A stretch of 64,000 nucleotides of DNA from Candidatus Atribacteria bacterium (GCA_029553585.1 JAKPKS010000049.1:1-64000); one strand, 5' to 3'. Numbered from the stretch's first letter, positions 42,340 to 51,164 are shown. Made by a program: numbers and translations. The notes: generated from the letters alone by a model not told the origin.

Positions 42340-42627
42340 TTAGGCTCCTTCTCGTCTCAGTAAAGCTTTCTCAACATTTTCACTATTTATTGGTTGCCAT
42401 TTCCCCGTTGCTATATCCAATTTAAATTTCGTGATGGGGGTTTTATCCGCTTTACCTCCCTTCCATGTAATTGTTTTTGTTGTATAATTTAAATCCCAGT
42501 AGCGTTTACATACCCTACATTTATGCTGCAGCTTGCCCGTTACTATTTCTCCCTTATATTTAGCTACAATCGTATTAGCGCATGCGGGGCATACGATGTT
42601 AATCAATTCCTCCTCATTTTTCTTCAT
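42340..42627 (-). CDS. Zinc-ribbon protein, 95 aa
   Basis: CPACANTIVAKYKGE with CRVCKRYW gives one zinc ribbon (residues 13-45), then a basic beta-rich C-terminus. Good GGGAGGAG ribosome site. It has its own terminator and lies just after the lysogeny genes. Function unknown; a Com/Mom-like or transcription-associated ribbon is possible. Confidence 0.65.
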   Translation of the reverse strand: MKKNEEELINIVCPACANTIVAKYKGEIVTGKLQHKCRVCKRYWDLNYTTKTITWKGGKADKTPITKFKLDIATGKWQPINSENVEKALLRREGA

Positions 42628-42757
42628 AAGCTCCTCCCATAATTAATTTTTGATATATTTAAATAAATAGCTTAAACTCTTACTTTCTTTGTATTACTCT
42701 TATTTAGCCAAATTGCGTAATTGTCAGGCAAAAAAATAATCTTATTTTGTGAATCTG

Positions 42758-43585
42758 CTAAAAAATCCGCAGCTGCTTTTTCTCTTTGTTAACGTTTTCA
42801 TGGTCAACTACAAATCCGGTTTTTCTTAATTTCACATAGGCCGCTGTCCTTGAAACTCCATAGGTTTCCGATATAATATCCGGAAGTATTTCTTTAGCCA
42901 AAAAATCTTCCTCGAAACCCGTATCCTGTATAATTTGGCCATCTGTTATCCCCTGAGATTTTAAAATCTCTTGTACTAACGGGAAAAATGTAGCATTCGG
43001 CATAGCAATAGCAGATGCAAAATAATCTGCATGGTGCTCCCGCCACTGTTCCGCGGTCCGATAGCCACCCTTCCTTCCGAAATTTTCAATATCCGTTCTT
43101 CTACAGCAAGTAACTGGTTTTAATTCAGCATCGTGTCCGAATAAAGACATCTGCATTTCATTTCTTGCATAAACACCTTGATGCATCCATAGATGCCCGC
43201 CCTCATGCAGACCGGTAAAAAGTTCTAAACCCTCCCTGCCCTCTTCTGTCACATAAAAATCTAAAACAATGGAGTTTTTCTTCAATTTGACCGTATCCAG
43301 ACACATTTTTTCCTGATCAAAAACCGGTAGCTTTTCCCGGTTGTTGAAAGATGTTACTCCAAGAATTCTCCCTTCATCTTCTTCATAATATATGTGCCTA
43401 TAATCTAGGTTAGCCCCAAGATAAGATTCAAGGAAATGCTCATATTTTACTTTTCTGGGCTCTTGTAAAAGCTGCGGCTTATAGTCTCCTAATATTATTT
43501 CAGCTAACTCATCTATTTCAGCATCGCTTATAATAGGTGTATTATTATTCCTTTTATCCACCCTGTTCCATCTGAATTCGATCAA
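42758..43585 (-). CDS. ImmA/IrrE-type metallopeptidase
   Basis: A 275-aa protein with the zinc site HEGGH in LFTGLHEGGHLWMH, the downstream HHADYFASAIAMP and a C-terminal helix-turn-helix-like end (YGVSRTAAYVKLRKTGF). In ICEBs1 and related phages ImmA cleaves the neighbouring XRE repressor to induce the element. The start is TTG at 43585. It forms an operon with the repressor at 43628-44017. Confidence 0.88.
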   Translation of the reverse strand: MIEFRWNRVDKRNNNTPIISDAEIDELAEIILGDYKPQLLQEPRKVKYEHFLESYLGANLDYRHIYYEEDEGRILGVTSFNNREKLPVFDQEKMCLDTVKLKKNSIVLDFYVTEEGREGLELFTGLHEGGHLWMHQGVYARNEMQMSLFGHDAELKPVTCCRRTDIENFGRKGGYRTAEQWREHHADYFASAIAMPNATFFPLVQEILKSQGITDGQIIQDTGFEEDFLAKEILPDIISETYGVSRTAAYVKLRKTGFVVDHENVNKEKKQLRIF

Positions 43586-43627
43586 TAATCTTCACCGTCC
43601 TTTCGGTACTAAGTTAATACAAGTTTT

Positions 43628-44017
43628 TTACTCTTGATTCTTGCTCGTTTTTCGGATAAACTGTTTCCAATCTTCTTCACTGATTTCACCAGAATTTGAT
43701 TTCCTCAGGGCCAAACGGGCCATTTCGCCAATTTCTCCATACATCATAATATCTTCAATATCAGACGGCACTTCTTTACGATCCCTGGCAGCCAAATCAA
43801 ACATGGTTGCCTTTTCCTCCTCTGTAAGACCTAGTTTTTCAGCAAACATTTCAATCTTGTCTTTGTCAAAGGGTTTTCGTCTGTTATTTTCAACATCACT
43901 TAAAAAAGAAAGAGATATACCGAGCATTTTTGATACTTCTTTGAGAGTCAATTCATCTGGATGATTTATTCTCTTCTTTTTAATGAAATCCCCGAATCTC
44001 ATGTATTGTTCCTTCAT
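43628..44017 (-). CDS. XRE-family prophage repressor
   Basis: A 129-aa protein with helix-turn-helix at about 20-55 (LTLKEVSKMLGISLSFLSDVENNRRKPF) and an acidic C-terminal region (EIGEMARLALRKSN) probably read by the peptidase. AAGGAGG precedes the ATG and the promoter is at 44122-44150. It is transcribed in the same direction as all early genes, so the classic divergent cro gene is absent. Confidence 0.85.
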   Translation of the reverse strand: MKEQYMRFGDFIKKKRINHPDELTLKEVSKMLGISLSFLSDVENNRRKPFDKDKIEMFAEKLGLTEEEKATMFDLAARDRKEVPSDIEDIMMYGEIGEMARLALRKSNSGEISEEDWKQFIRKTSKNQE

Positions 44018-44121
44018 CTGTTACACCTCCTTCCACTGCTATGGGGTGATTGTTGAAAATAAACGTTCCAAGTAACAATTTATGCTTTTACCCTTATCCG
44101 CTTATTTCACCTTATAGCGTA

Positions 44122-44150
44122 ATTATAGAGCAAAAAAATATCTGCGTCAA
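44122..44150 (-). promoter_or_regulatory. Lysogeny promoter (repressor-immA operon)
   Basis: TTGACG, 17 bp, TATAAT on the minus strand, about 105 bp before the repressor start. The leader is AT-rich without clear operator dyads. Confidence 0.8.
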
Positions 44151-44186
44151 GCATTATTTTCCAATTTGTATTAATATCTTAGTATA

Positions 44187-44495
44187 TAATAATCAGGCAA
44201 GCTAGATTTCATTATTTCAAATTAACCTTGGGGAGGATATGGATCGTTGCCATGTGAGTCTTTTCTTTGAATTTTTCCGTCTTTTCCGTGAATAATTAGC
44301 TCTGTGCCCTGATTTTTACTTATACCTCTTGCTATCTTTTCTGCTTCTGCCTTTGTGTCTGTGTGATGACTAGCTTTTTGACCTCCACCTCTTTTGACAT
44401 TCCAACCACCATCTGGATTTGGTACTACATGGTGTGTATCCTGTTTTGCCATTTAAGACCTCCTATCACTGGCATATATGCTTGCCTGATTATTA
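44187..44495. repeat. Perfect 16-bp inverted repeats flanking the DUF2188 gene
   Basis: TAATAATCAGGCAAGC at 44187-44202 is repeated as its exact complement at 44480-44495. The 277-bp interior holds a single complete gene with its ribosome site. The layout fits an invertible or mobile cassette or a paired regulator site. Confidence 0.6.
44222..44452 (-). CDS. DUF2188 protein
   Basis: A 76-aa protein with the family pattern HHVVPNPDGGWNVKRGGGQKASHHTDTKAEAEKIARGISKNQGTELIIHGKDGKIQ. DUF2188 proteins are small beta-hairpin/helix proteins of unknown role, frequent in mobile elements. The gene sits exactly between two inverted repeats. AGGAGG precedes the start. Confidence 0.9.
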   Translation of the reverse strand: MAKQDTHHVVPNPDGGWNVKRGGGQKASHHTDTKAEAEKIARGISKNQGTELIIHGKDGKIQRKDSHGNDPYPPQG

Positions 44496-44512
44496 CCGTA
44501 TTTGTTTATCAA

Positions 44513-45139
44513 CTATTCATCCATCGCCCTATGCGCCACATTAGCTTCATCAACCCAATCTTCCTCCACATACACCATCCCGCCCCGGCCTTCAACTTTC
44601 CTATTTGGCCCTGCTTTATATAATTTGCAACTTAACGGTCCATAGCAGAATGTTTCAAACCGATACTTCCTCCTACCCCTCGGGTTCCAATTATCAACTA
44701 TAATTTCTACCGGCATCCTAGCACCCCACATGCAACTACTGCATTTACTATCATAAGTTCTGGCAGCCAGTCTCCGATGTCCTCTTTCCCGATAAACCTC
44801 CAGCTCAGGTGCTACTAATTCCCAAGGAGCCGATAAACTTCCCTGCTTCCCTTCTGCTACCTTAGCTAACTTAGATACTTTATAATAATCCACCGGCTCC
44901 ATGTCCGGATCCGGAACAGGAAGGCATGCACCAGAGATAATGTCATTAACTCTGAAGTTTAATTTAGCTTGGGCGGCTTTGCCGATACCGATGGAAAAAG
45001 TGACTTGCTGGTTATCGAGTTCGCCAGTTAGTTTTATGGCATAACCTAAATATGTATGAGAGGCTTCATCAAATGAACGGATTAGCCTTATTCGTGGTTG
45101 GATTGATGTAACTTTACCAGAGAAAATTAACTTGTCCAT
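44513..45139 (-). CDS. Unknown 208-aa protein with a cysteine cluster
   Basis: The N-terminal half is beta-rich and OB-like (DKLIFSGKVTSIQPRIRLIR, YLGYAIKLTGELDNQQVTFSIGIGK). The second half has CSSCMWG, RFETFCYGPLSCKLYKAG, a possible metal site. I do not recognise the family. Its position at the lysogeny end of the prophage suggests a gene expressed from the prophage, for example in defence or host fitness. Confidence 0.6.
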   Translation of the reverse strand: MDKLIFSGKVTSIQPRIRLIRSFDEASHTYLGYAIKLTGELDNQQVTFSIGIGKAAQAKLNFRVNDIISGACLPVPDPDMEPVDYYKVSKLAKVAEGKQGSLSAPWELVAPELEVYRERGHRRLAARTYDSKCSSCMWGARMPVEIIVDNWNPRGRRKYRFETFCYGPLSCKLYKAGPNRKVEGRGGMVYVEEDWVDEANVAHRAMDE

Positions 45140-45168
45140 TGGATGGGTGACCTCCTTTGATAATTGAT

Positions 45169-45552
45169 TTATCTAATTAATTCTCTCATAAATGCTCCTG
45201 CTATTGAAGCTGCGACCGTTCCATATGTCTCAATAGTCTGCGGTAGGTTCTTTTTCTTTACTTCTTGTTCTGTTTGATTCCATGTTTCGTCACTTCTAAT
45301 CAACTCAAGGTAATCATATCCTTTATTAGTTAAATTACCTATACTAAATGATAGAAGCATATTCCCTCTTCCGCCTCTATTAGGTTTAAATTCTTTTATC
45401 AAACCTGCCTGAAATAATAACTCACAATGATCGCCAATTACTTTCATTTCATAACCTTCTATTGGTAAACCATGTAACAAACCTTGTCCTGGTTCAAATC
45501 TTTCTTCGATTTCAAATAATATCTTTCTTATTAGCTCCATATCTCTTTTCAT
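45169..45552 (-). CDS. DUF2513 protein
   Basis: A 127-aa winged-helix-like protein starting MKRDMELIRKILFEIE, the family hallmark, then GYEMKVIGDHCELLFQAGLI, LTNKGYDYLELIRSDETW. DUF2513 genes sit at prophage and mobile-element ends and probably bind DNA. I choose ATG 45552 (GTGAGG upstream) over the longer frame from 45618. Possibly the last prophage gene on this side. Confidence 0.82.
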   Translation of the reverse strand: MKRDMELIRKILFEIEERFEPGQGLLHGLPIEGYEMKVIGDHCELLFQAGLIKEFKPNRGGRGNMLLSFSIGNLTNKGYDYLELIRSDETWNQTEQEVKKKNLPQTIETYGTVAASIAGAFMRELIR

Positions 45553-45761
45553 TTTGCACCTCACCCCCCCCAATTTATTACGTCCGAATTGTTTCTCCAA
45601 ATATTCTGACTTCTCCATCTGGTTAAAAACGAGTAATCTTTCTATCCAAATTCATGCCCATGACGCTGTAGTATCAGTCGAAATAACTAACTTATGAACT
45701 GGCTTGCAAACCAGCTTTCCAAGGTTCCTTCATAAATTAAACACCCTTAGTTCTTGTCCAC

Positions 45762-46475
45762 TTAATGTTCTTTATCTATAAAATCAGCTATTGTTGTTTT
45801 ATCATATTCGTATTCAATCAGCTTGATTTGATGATTAGGTATAATAACCCTCTTGTCACTTTTGCTTTCATAAATCACTACATAATCGTCTAGGTTTGCT
45901 AACTCCATCGATTCGTATCTATTTCCATCAATAGTAATAACTGCTATTCTCTTGTAACTTCGTGTTACGCCCCATTTAAAATATTGTCTAAGGTTAAATA
46001 ATGTAGCATAAAAAAGAAATGAAAATAAATATGCTATGTATGTTGCCCTATCGCCAAAACTTTCTATGAAAAATATGACCCCAAAAGTAAAAAACCAGAT
46101 AACCAATATAAATATCGATATTAGAATCAACCTTAATTTTGTTTGTTTATTCCGAAAAGTATCTATCAAAAATGATTTATGAAATCTCAAATGACCATAA
46201 GTAAAGAATATTATCCCTGCGCCAAATAAAATCATTAAAGGCCATCTATAATTAATATCCAGATTTATACCGGCGATGTTTAAAGCCATAATAAATGAAA
46301 GAGAAGAATTAAAGAAAATGGAGTCAATAATCCTTATCCTATCATCATTAAATGACAGATGCTCAATTGTTTTCCTTTTTCTATCTTTCATATAGCTAAT
46401 AAAAAAGGTAGTACCAGCGGCAGTTAATATACTTATTAAAATAGTTACAATATGCTTTAATATCTCGCCTGGCAC
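45762..46475 (-). CDS. Polytopic membrane protein of unknown function
   Basis: A 237-aa protein with about five membrane segments (near 7-27, 53-70, 77-95, 112-137 and 146-165). A cytoplasmic C-terminal domain of about 65 residues follows (RIAVITIDGNRYESMELANLDDYVVIYESKSDKRVIIPNHQI), SH3-like or SMODS-like in look. It starts at GTG. It lies between the prophage end and a galE relic next to Thoeris; it could be a defence accessory, but nothing proves it. Confidence 0.6.
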   Translation of the reverse strand: MPGEILKHIVTILISILTAAGTTFFISYMKDRKRKTIEHLSFNDDRIRIIDSIFFNSSLSFIMALNIAGINLDINYRWPLMILFGAGIIFFTYGHLRFHKSFLIDTFRNKQTKLRLILISIFILVIWFFTFGVIFFIESFGDRATYIAYLFSFLFYATLFNLRQYFKWGVTRSYKRIAVITIDGNRYESMELANLDDYVVIYESKSDKRVIIPNHQIKLIEYEYDKTTIADFIDKEH

Positions 46476-46481
46476 TGTTTA

Positions 46482-46628
46482 TCAATCCTCTAAATTATTC
46501 TTCTCAAACCTCCAAGCAATATCTTCTATCCCTAACCCGGCTTTCCGGCCCAGTTCCTGTTCTGCCTTACTTGCATCAGCAAAAGTTATCGCAATGTCTC
46601 CGGACGTCTGACGACAATTTTTTAATTT
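46482..46628 (-). pseudogene. C-terminal relic of a GalE-type epimerase
   Basis: The minus-strand frame before the stop at 46482 reads SGDIAITFADASKAEQELG, then IEDIAWRFEKNNLED. This matches the end of UDP-glucose 4-epimerases (GDIA-CYADPSKA-ELGW, then W-W-KNNP). No start and no N-terminal part exist, so it is a leftover of a polysaccharide gene cut by the arrival of neighbouring genes. Confidence 0.7.
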
Positions 46629-46683
46629 AACTTTCAAAATCCGTGTAACAATTTTTTAACATCCCTATCGGATACCGTGACTC

Positions 46684-47181
46684 CTAATAGGTTCCTTTAT
46701 TATCAATTGCTCTTTCAATATAATCGCCTAAATTCTCCTTAATGTCATTATAAACATAGGTGCTGGTGGAATGCGGTGGATCATAACATTCAACGTAATT
46801 CGAAAGCCGATGACCATCTTTATTGTAAAGACTATAAAACGGATTTGCTCCTTTAGTTGTCTGATTACCATCAGCATCTTTTAAGCCGTGAATATAAACA
46901 CCCACAATTCCTTTGCCTAGTTCATATGCTTTTTCAATTTCATATTTGACCCATTTTCTTGTCGATGTAGATTTCCCAATTAACACAACAACACAGGAAC
47001 GCTTGGCCATCTGCCCATCTATCCACTCTTTAATTTTAGCATCTGATTTATAGCGAACTTCTTCCCAGTCATTAGATGACCATGTAGATGAATTGTCAAC
47101 GATACCCATGTTTTTTACTTGAGCAGCACGCCAATTATCGGGTGTGTAGTGGAAACTAAAAAACACTTGCCTTTTCGCCAT
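46684..47181 (-). CDS. thsB: Thoeris ThsB, TIR-domain sensor
   Basis: A 165-aa TIR-like (DUF1863) protein: QVFFSFHYTPDNWRAAQVKNM at the start, DWEEVRYKSDAKIKEWIDGQM, CVVVLIGKSTSTRKWVKYEIEKAYELGKGIVGVYI. Glu81 or Glu83 after Trp77 is the likely catalytic acid. In type I Thoeris, ThsB senses phage and converts NAD into a cyclic ADP-ribose isomer that activates ThsA. It lies directly downstream of thsA, with AAAGGAG before the ATG. Confidence 0.92.
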   Translation of the reverse strand: MAKRQVFFSFHYTPDNWRAAQVKNMGIVDNSSTWSSNDWEEVRYKSDAKIKEWIDGQMAKRSCVVVLIGKSTSTRKWVKYEIEKAYELGKGIVGVYIHGLKDADGNQTTKGANPFYSLYNKDGHRLSNYVECYDPPHSTSTYVYNDIKENLGDYIERAIDNKGTY

Positions 47182-47211
47182 ATCATTTTTCTCCTTTACA
47201 TTTATTTGAAT

Positions 47212-48627
47212 TTAATATCTCACCGAATCAACTATCTTAACGGTTAGATTAACCAAATCTTTTGGGTTAACAGTTGATTCTAAGTCTAAAATGTAATCTT
47301 TCAAATATGAGAAATCATTGATATTTTTTTTAATATCTTCTAATATTTCTTTTGCCACATATCCCGTGCAACTTAATGGAATTATTATCTTTCCCAATGA
47401 TTTAGCGATTTCATATTCTTCCCAGCATCCATCTGCGTTTATAATCATCCCGTCTTTTTCCTTGTTTCCAAACATAAATATTGCTATCCCTACCTGAGTG
47501 AGCATCTCTTGTCGATATTTTGTAAATAAAGTTTTCCTTTCATCCGGATTAATAATACCTTGTGGAAAGGGTCGCAAACATAGATATTCATCTATATGTT
47601 TATATTTAGTTGTATATATCTCATTAAGTGCCCCATTTATAATAGAAGAACCAATCCCCAAACCAAAACCCGTTGTAATTTTATAATTTCTCTTCACTAA
47701 TTCCTTAGCTAACTGAAATGCAAAATTCCCAGATTTTACATTATCCCAAGGCGAATCAAACTGTTCCACACTACCGGAAATAAAAATGTTATTCTTATAT
47801 ACGGATATCTCTATCTCCCTAAGAATATCTGTTATCTCCTCATATTCGTTTATAAAAATAGCCTGAATACCATATCTCTTTAAGTCTTTCTCCCGAAGAT
47901 CTTGCTTTACTTTTCGGTAAACAAAATCCTCCTCGCTCTCACCTTGTTCTTTTTGAACACGTTTAAAGAAGCAATAATGATCACGTTTATTTTCATCAAG
48001 CAAAGTATGTATTCGACTAAGTATATAATCTAAGTTTGGATCTTCAAAGCTAAAACCTACAAAGAGAAATGTTTTAGAAATTAAGTCGCCCTGTAATGCA
48101 GTTCGAAATAGTGGCCGCTTCATATCATATCTTTCATAATCGTCCTTTGTTAAAACTGCATCCGCTGGTCTTTCAACATCCCCATGCATTTTGTACAAAA
48201 CAGCATCTCTATTAGGGAGTGTAATGGCTAACTGATCCTTATCTATCTTTACTTCAACTTTCCGGTTATTCCCTCGCAATCCATCCTCCAATAGTTGATC
48301 ATAATTAGTAGTCCAATAAGTATTTATGGGAAGTCTTGTGAGAATGTTTATGTTCTCATTATCTTCAGTCCCATTATTAAATGTTTCTATAATTGCTTGG
48401 TTAATTGATGCCCTAGTTCCTCGTTCATTCCTGTGATATTGGGCAACCGCTAGAAGATCATCTTCTTTTTCAATATTTAAACCAATGTCGCGAGCCAGTG
48501 GTTTCAATAAAGTCTTCCAATCTACAAATCCTGAGGCTCTTGATAACCCAGCACCAGCAAAAACTGCTGCGTATCCCTCCCGTACTGCCTTAGAATAATT
48601 TCTAATTAATTCATTTACTGAAACCAA
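47212..48627 (-). CDS. thsA: Thoeris ThsA, SIR2-SLOG NADase effector
   Basis: A 471-aa two-domain effector. SIR2 NADase (1-280): FAGAGLSRASGF (23-34), TTNYDQLL with Asn108, YKMHGDVERP with His148; these fit the Asn/His pair required in the Bacillus cereus protein. SLOG domain (290-471): IFISGSVEQFDSPW, ITTGFGLGIGSSIINGAL, which binds the signal made by ThsB. On activation it depletes NAD and aborts infection. It starts at TTG 48627 behind GGTG. Full length compared with known ThsA. Confidence 0.95.
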   Translation of the reverse strand: MVSVNELIRNYSKAVREGYAAVFAGAGLSRASGFVDWKTLLKPLARDIGLNIEKEDDLLAVAQYHRNERGTRASINQAIIETFNNGTEDNENINILTRLPINTYWTTNYDQLLEDGLRGNNRKVEVKIDKDQLAITLPNRDAVLYKMHGDVERPADAVLTKDDYERYDMKRPLFRTALQGDLISKTFLFVGFSFEDPNLDYILSRIHTLLDENKRDHYCFFKRVQKEQGESEEDFVYRKVKQDLREKDLKRYGIQAIFINEYEEITDILREIEISVYKNNIFISGSVEQFDSPWDNVKSGNFAFQLAKELVKRNYKITTGFGLGIGSSIINGALNEIYTTKYKHIDEYLCLRPFPQGIINPDERKTLFTKYRQEMLTQVGIAIFMFGNKEKDGMIINADGCWEEYEIAKSLGKIIIPLSCTGYVAKEILEDIKKNINDFSYLKDYILDLESTVNPKDLVNLTVKIVDSVRY

Positions 48628-48663
48628 CCAATATCACCATCCTTTCCTTTTCACAATTAAATA

Positions 48664-48703
48664 TAGGGTCGCATTTTTTATTTCTTTCATTAACCTGACC
48701 CTA
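48664..48703. repeat. Inverted repeat upstream of thsA
   Basis: TAGGGTC and GACCCTA, 7 bp each, separated by 26 bp in the gap before thsA. It could be a regulator site. No clear promoter box was found here. Confidence 0.3.
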
Positions 48704-48761
48704 CAGTCCTCTTTCATATTGATAAAATTTGATTTTCATATATCAACATCCCAATGTCCCA

Positions 48762-48831
48762 CTATAAATTTTCCCGATACCACTCAATCGCAGCCTCGAT
48801 CCCCTGCTCAAAACTCCACTCCGGCTCATTT
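48762..48831 (-). pseudogene. C-terminal relic of an NDP-sugar epimerase/dehydratase
   Basis: A frame without start reads NEPEWSFEQGIEAAIEWYRENL and stops. This is the typical end of RmlB-like and other short-chain NDP-sugar enzymes (W-P-FEEGI--TIEWY-EN). It overlaps the capG end by 6 bp in another frame. So a polysaccharide gene once stood here and was lost. Confidence 0.75.
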
Positions 48832-49959
48832 CTTTTTCCTCCATACCATCCGGTTAACTATGCCGGTATAGCTCTGAATTATCTTCACAACCTTGGTACT
48901 CACATTCTCGTCCACATAGTCTGGCACTGCAACTCCCAGATCATCGTTCTCACCCATCGTTACAACCAAATTTACAGCCTGCAGCACCTGTTCCGCAGTA
49001 ATGCTTCCGATAACAAAATTACCTTTATCCAATGCCTCTGGTCGCTCTGTGCTTGTCCTAATACAGACTGCAGGGAATTTGAAATAGGATGCCTCTTCCG
49101 GTAAGGTCCCACTGTCTGATACCACACAAAAAGCATTTAGCTGCAAGTGATTATAATCAGAAAAGCCAAAGGGTTTTAAGCTCCTCACATTGGGGTGAAA
49201 CTTGAAGCCTCTTTGCTCGATAAAATTAGCACTCCTGGGATGGGTGCTATATATAACTGGCATGTCATATTCCTCTGCCATGGTATTAACGGCACTCATT
49301 AAAGCAAAGAAATTCTCCTCAATATCAATATTCTCTTCACGATGTGCTGAAAGCAATATGTATTTGCCTTTCTCCAATCCCAGCGTTTCCAGCACTTTGC
49401 TGTTCTTTATCTTCTCTATATTGGCAGTCAGCACCTCAGCCATAGGAGAACCAGTTACAAAAGTACGTTCTTTGGCTATGCCCTCATAATTTAGATAGCG
49501 CCTTGCATGTTCACTGTAGCAGAGGTTGACATCAGCTATATGATCAACGATCCTCCGGTTGGTTTCCTCAGGCAGATTCTCATCAAAGCAACGATTTCCG
49601 GCCTCCATGTGGAAAATAGGTATTTTTAATCTCTTGGCAGGGATAGCTGATAAAGCTGAGTTCGTATCTCCCAGTATTAATAAAGCATCCGGCTTAACCT
49701 CGCTTAAAACTTTATAACTCTTCGCTATGATATTTCCGATAGTCTCGCCTAAGTCCTCTCCCGCAGCCTCCAGATAATAATCAGGTTCCCTTAACCCCAG
49801 ATCCTCAAAGAAAATCTGGTTAAGAGTATAATCCCAATTCTGTCCGGTGTGAACTAATATATGTTCAAAATATTTATCACATTTTTTGATAACCTCTGAT
49901 AGTCGAATAATCTCCGGTCGGGTACCAAGTATAGTCATCAATTTTAGTTTCTTTGTCAT
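48826..49959 (-). CDS. capG: UDP-N-acetylglucosamine 2-epimerase-like CapG/FnlC
   Basis: A 377-aa WecB-family enzyme: TILGTRPEIIRLSEVI, HTGQNWDYTLNQIFFEDLGL, GDTNSALSAIPAKRLKIPIFHMEAGNR, SAHREENID, VSDSGTLPEEASYF. With CapE and CapF it forms the route UDP-GlcNAc to UDP-L-FucNAc; CapG does the last 2-epimerisation. Two bases separate it from capF. The WecB family is certain; the CapG role comes from context. Confidence 0.92.
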   Translation of the reverse strand: MTKKLKLMTILGTRPEIIRLSEVIKKCDKYFEHILVHTGQNWDYTLNQIFFEDLGLREPDYYLEAAGEDLGETIGNIIAKSYKVLSEVKPDALLILGDTNSALSAIPAKRLKIPIFHMEAGNRCFDENLPEETNRRIVDHIADVNLCYSEHARRYLNYEGIAKERTFVTGSPMAEVLTANIEKIKNSKVLETLGLEKGKYILLSAHREENIDIEENFFALMSAVNTMAEEYDMPVIYSTHPRSANFIEQRGFKFHPNVRSLKPFGFSDYNHLQLNAFCVVSDSGTLPEEASYFKFPAVCIRTSTERPEALDKGNFVIGSITAEQVLQAVNLVVTMGENDDLGVAVPDYVDENVSTKVVKIIQSYTGIVNRMVWRKKK

Positions 49960-49961
49960 GG

Positions 49962-51071
49962 TTAAACCTCCAGGAAATATGTATCTGGCTTCTCAGGATC
50001 AAAACACTCATTTGCCCACATAATAGTTACCATGTCCGAATTACCTAAGTTCTCTATATTATGTGTATAACCGGTGGGTATATCTACTACCTCTAATTTT
50101 TCCCCACTGACATGGTATTCGATAACCTTATCTGAACCAACTTTGCGGAAGCGAATAACTCCTCGCCCGCTTACCACCAGGAACTTTTCATTTTTAGTAT
50201 GGTGCCAATGGTTACCCTTAGTGATGCCAGGCTTGGAGATATTAACTGAAACCTGGCCACGTTCTGGAGTGCGTATCATTTCCGTAAAGCTTCCTCTGTT
50301 ATCTTCGTTCATCTTCAGCGGATAGCTGAACTGATCTTCCGGTAAGTAACTAAGATAGGTGGCATATAACTTCTTGGTAAAAGCGTCTGCCATATTAGGA
50401 ATAGAAAGTTCACTGCGGCTATTCTTAAATGAATTTATTAACTCTACGATTTCCCCCAGCTTGATGGTGTGTACTATCGGTACAATGCAGAAATTACCTT
50501 CACGGGTTTCCTTGCCATTTAAAGCCCTAATCAGATCTTCCACCACATCATCTATATAAACCAGGTTCATCACCACATTAGGGTCATTCACATTAATCGG
50601 TAAATCATGAGCAATATTATGACAGAATGTTGCTACTGCACTGTTATAGTTGGGGCGACACCATTTTCCGAATACATTAGGTAAGCGATAGACTAAAACC
50701 TTGGCTCCAGTCTCTTTTCCGTATGAAAACAGTAGGTCTTCGCCAGCCTTCTTACTCTTACCATAGGGGTTGTCAAGATCTGCCTGAATTGATGAAGTTA
50801 TTAAGACGGGACATTTATTATGGTTATTCTTCAGTGAATTCAACAGCTCCGATGTGAAGCCAAAATTGCCCTCCATAAACTCTTCAACATTCTGAGGACG
50901 ATTCACGCCAGCCAGGTGGAATACAAATTCACAATCCTTAGTATATGTGTCTAAAAGTACCGGATCAGTGTCAATATCGAACTGATAGATTTCCAAATCC
51001 TCTAATCTTTCAAGGGTAACGATCAAATTTTTACCGATAAATCCTTTCGCTCCTGTAATTAGTATCTTCAT
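49962..51071 (-). CDS. capF: CapF/FnlB bifunctional epimerase-reductase with cupin domain
   Basis: A 369-aa enzyme. N-terminal Rossmann domain (ITGAKGFIGKNLI, YGKSKKAGEDLL) and C-terminal cupin from about 245 (GQVSVNISKPGITKGNHWHHTKNEKF, PTGYTHNIENLG) that carries zinc in the S. aureus protein. It epimerises C3 and then reduces the keto-sugar to the L-talose intermediate in UDP-L-FucNAc synthesis. Domain order and length agree with CapF. Confidence 0.95.
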   Translation of the reverse strand: MKILITGAKGFIGKNLIVTLERLEDLEIYQFDIDTDPVLLDTYTKDCEFVFHLAGVNRPQNVEEFMEGNFGFTSELLNSLKNNHNKCPVLITSSIQADLDNPYGKSKKAGEDLLFSYGKETGAKVLVYRLPNVFGKWCRPNYNSAVATFCHNIAHDLPINVNDPNVVMNLVYIDDVVEDLIRALNGKETREGNFCIVPIVHTIKLGEIVELINSFKNSRSELSIPNMADAFTKKLYATYLSYLPEDQFSYPLKMNEDNRGSFTEMIRTPERGQVSVNISKPGITKGNHWHHTKNEKFLVVSGRGVIRFRKVGSDKVIEYHVSGEKLEVVDIPTGYTHNIENLGNSDMVTIMWANECFDPEKPDTYFLEV

Positions 51072-51164
51072 ATTTTATAACCATTCCTCTCTTAAGGCAT
51101 GAAAAAATTCACTTATGCCTCCCGGTTCTCCTACTGCTTTTCTAATAGTTCTAATCTTTTGGTG

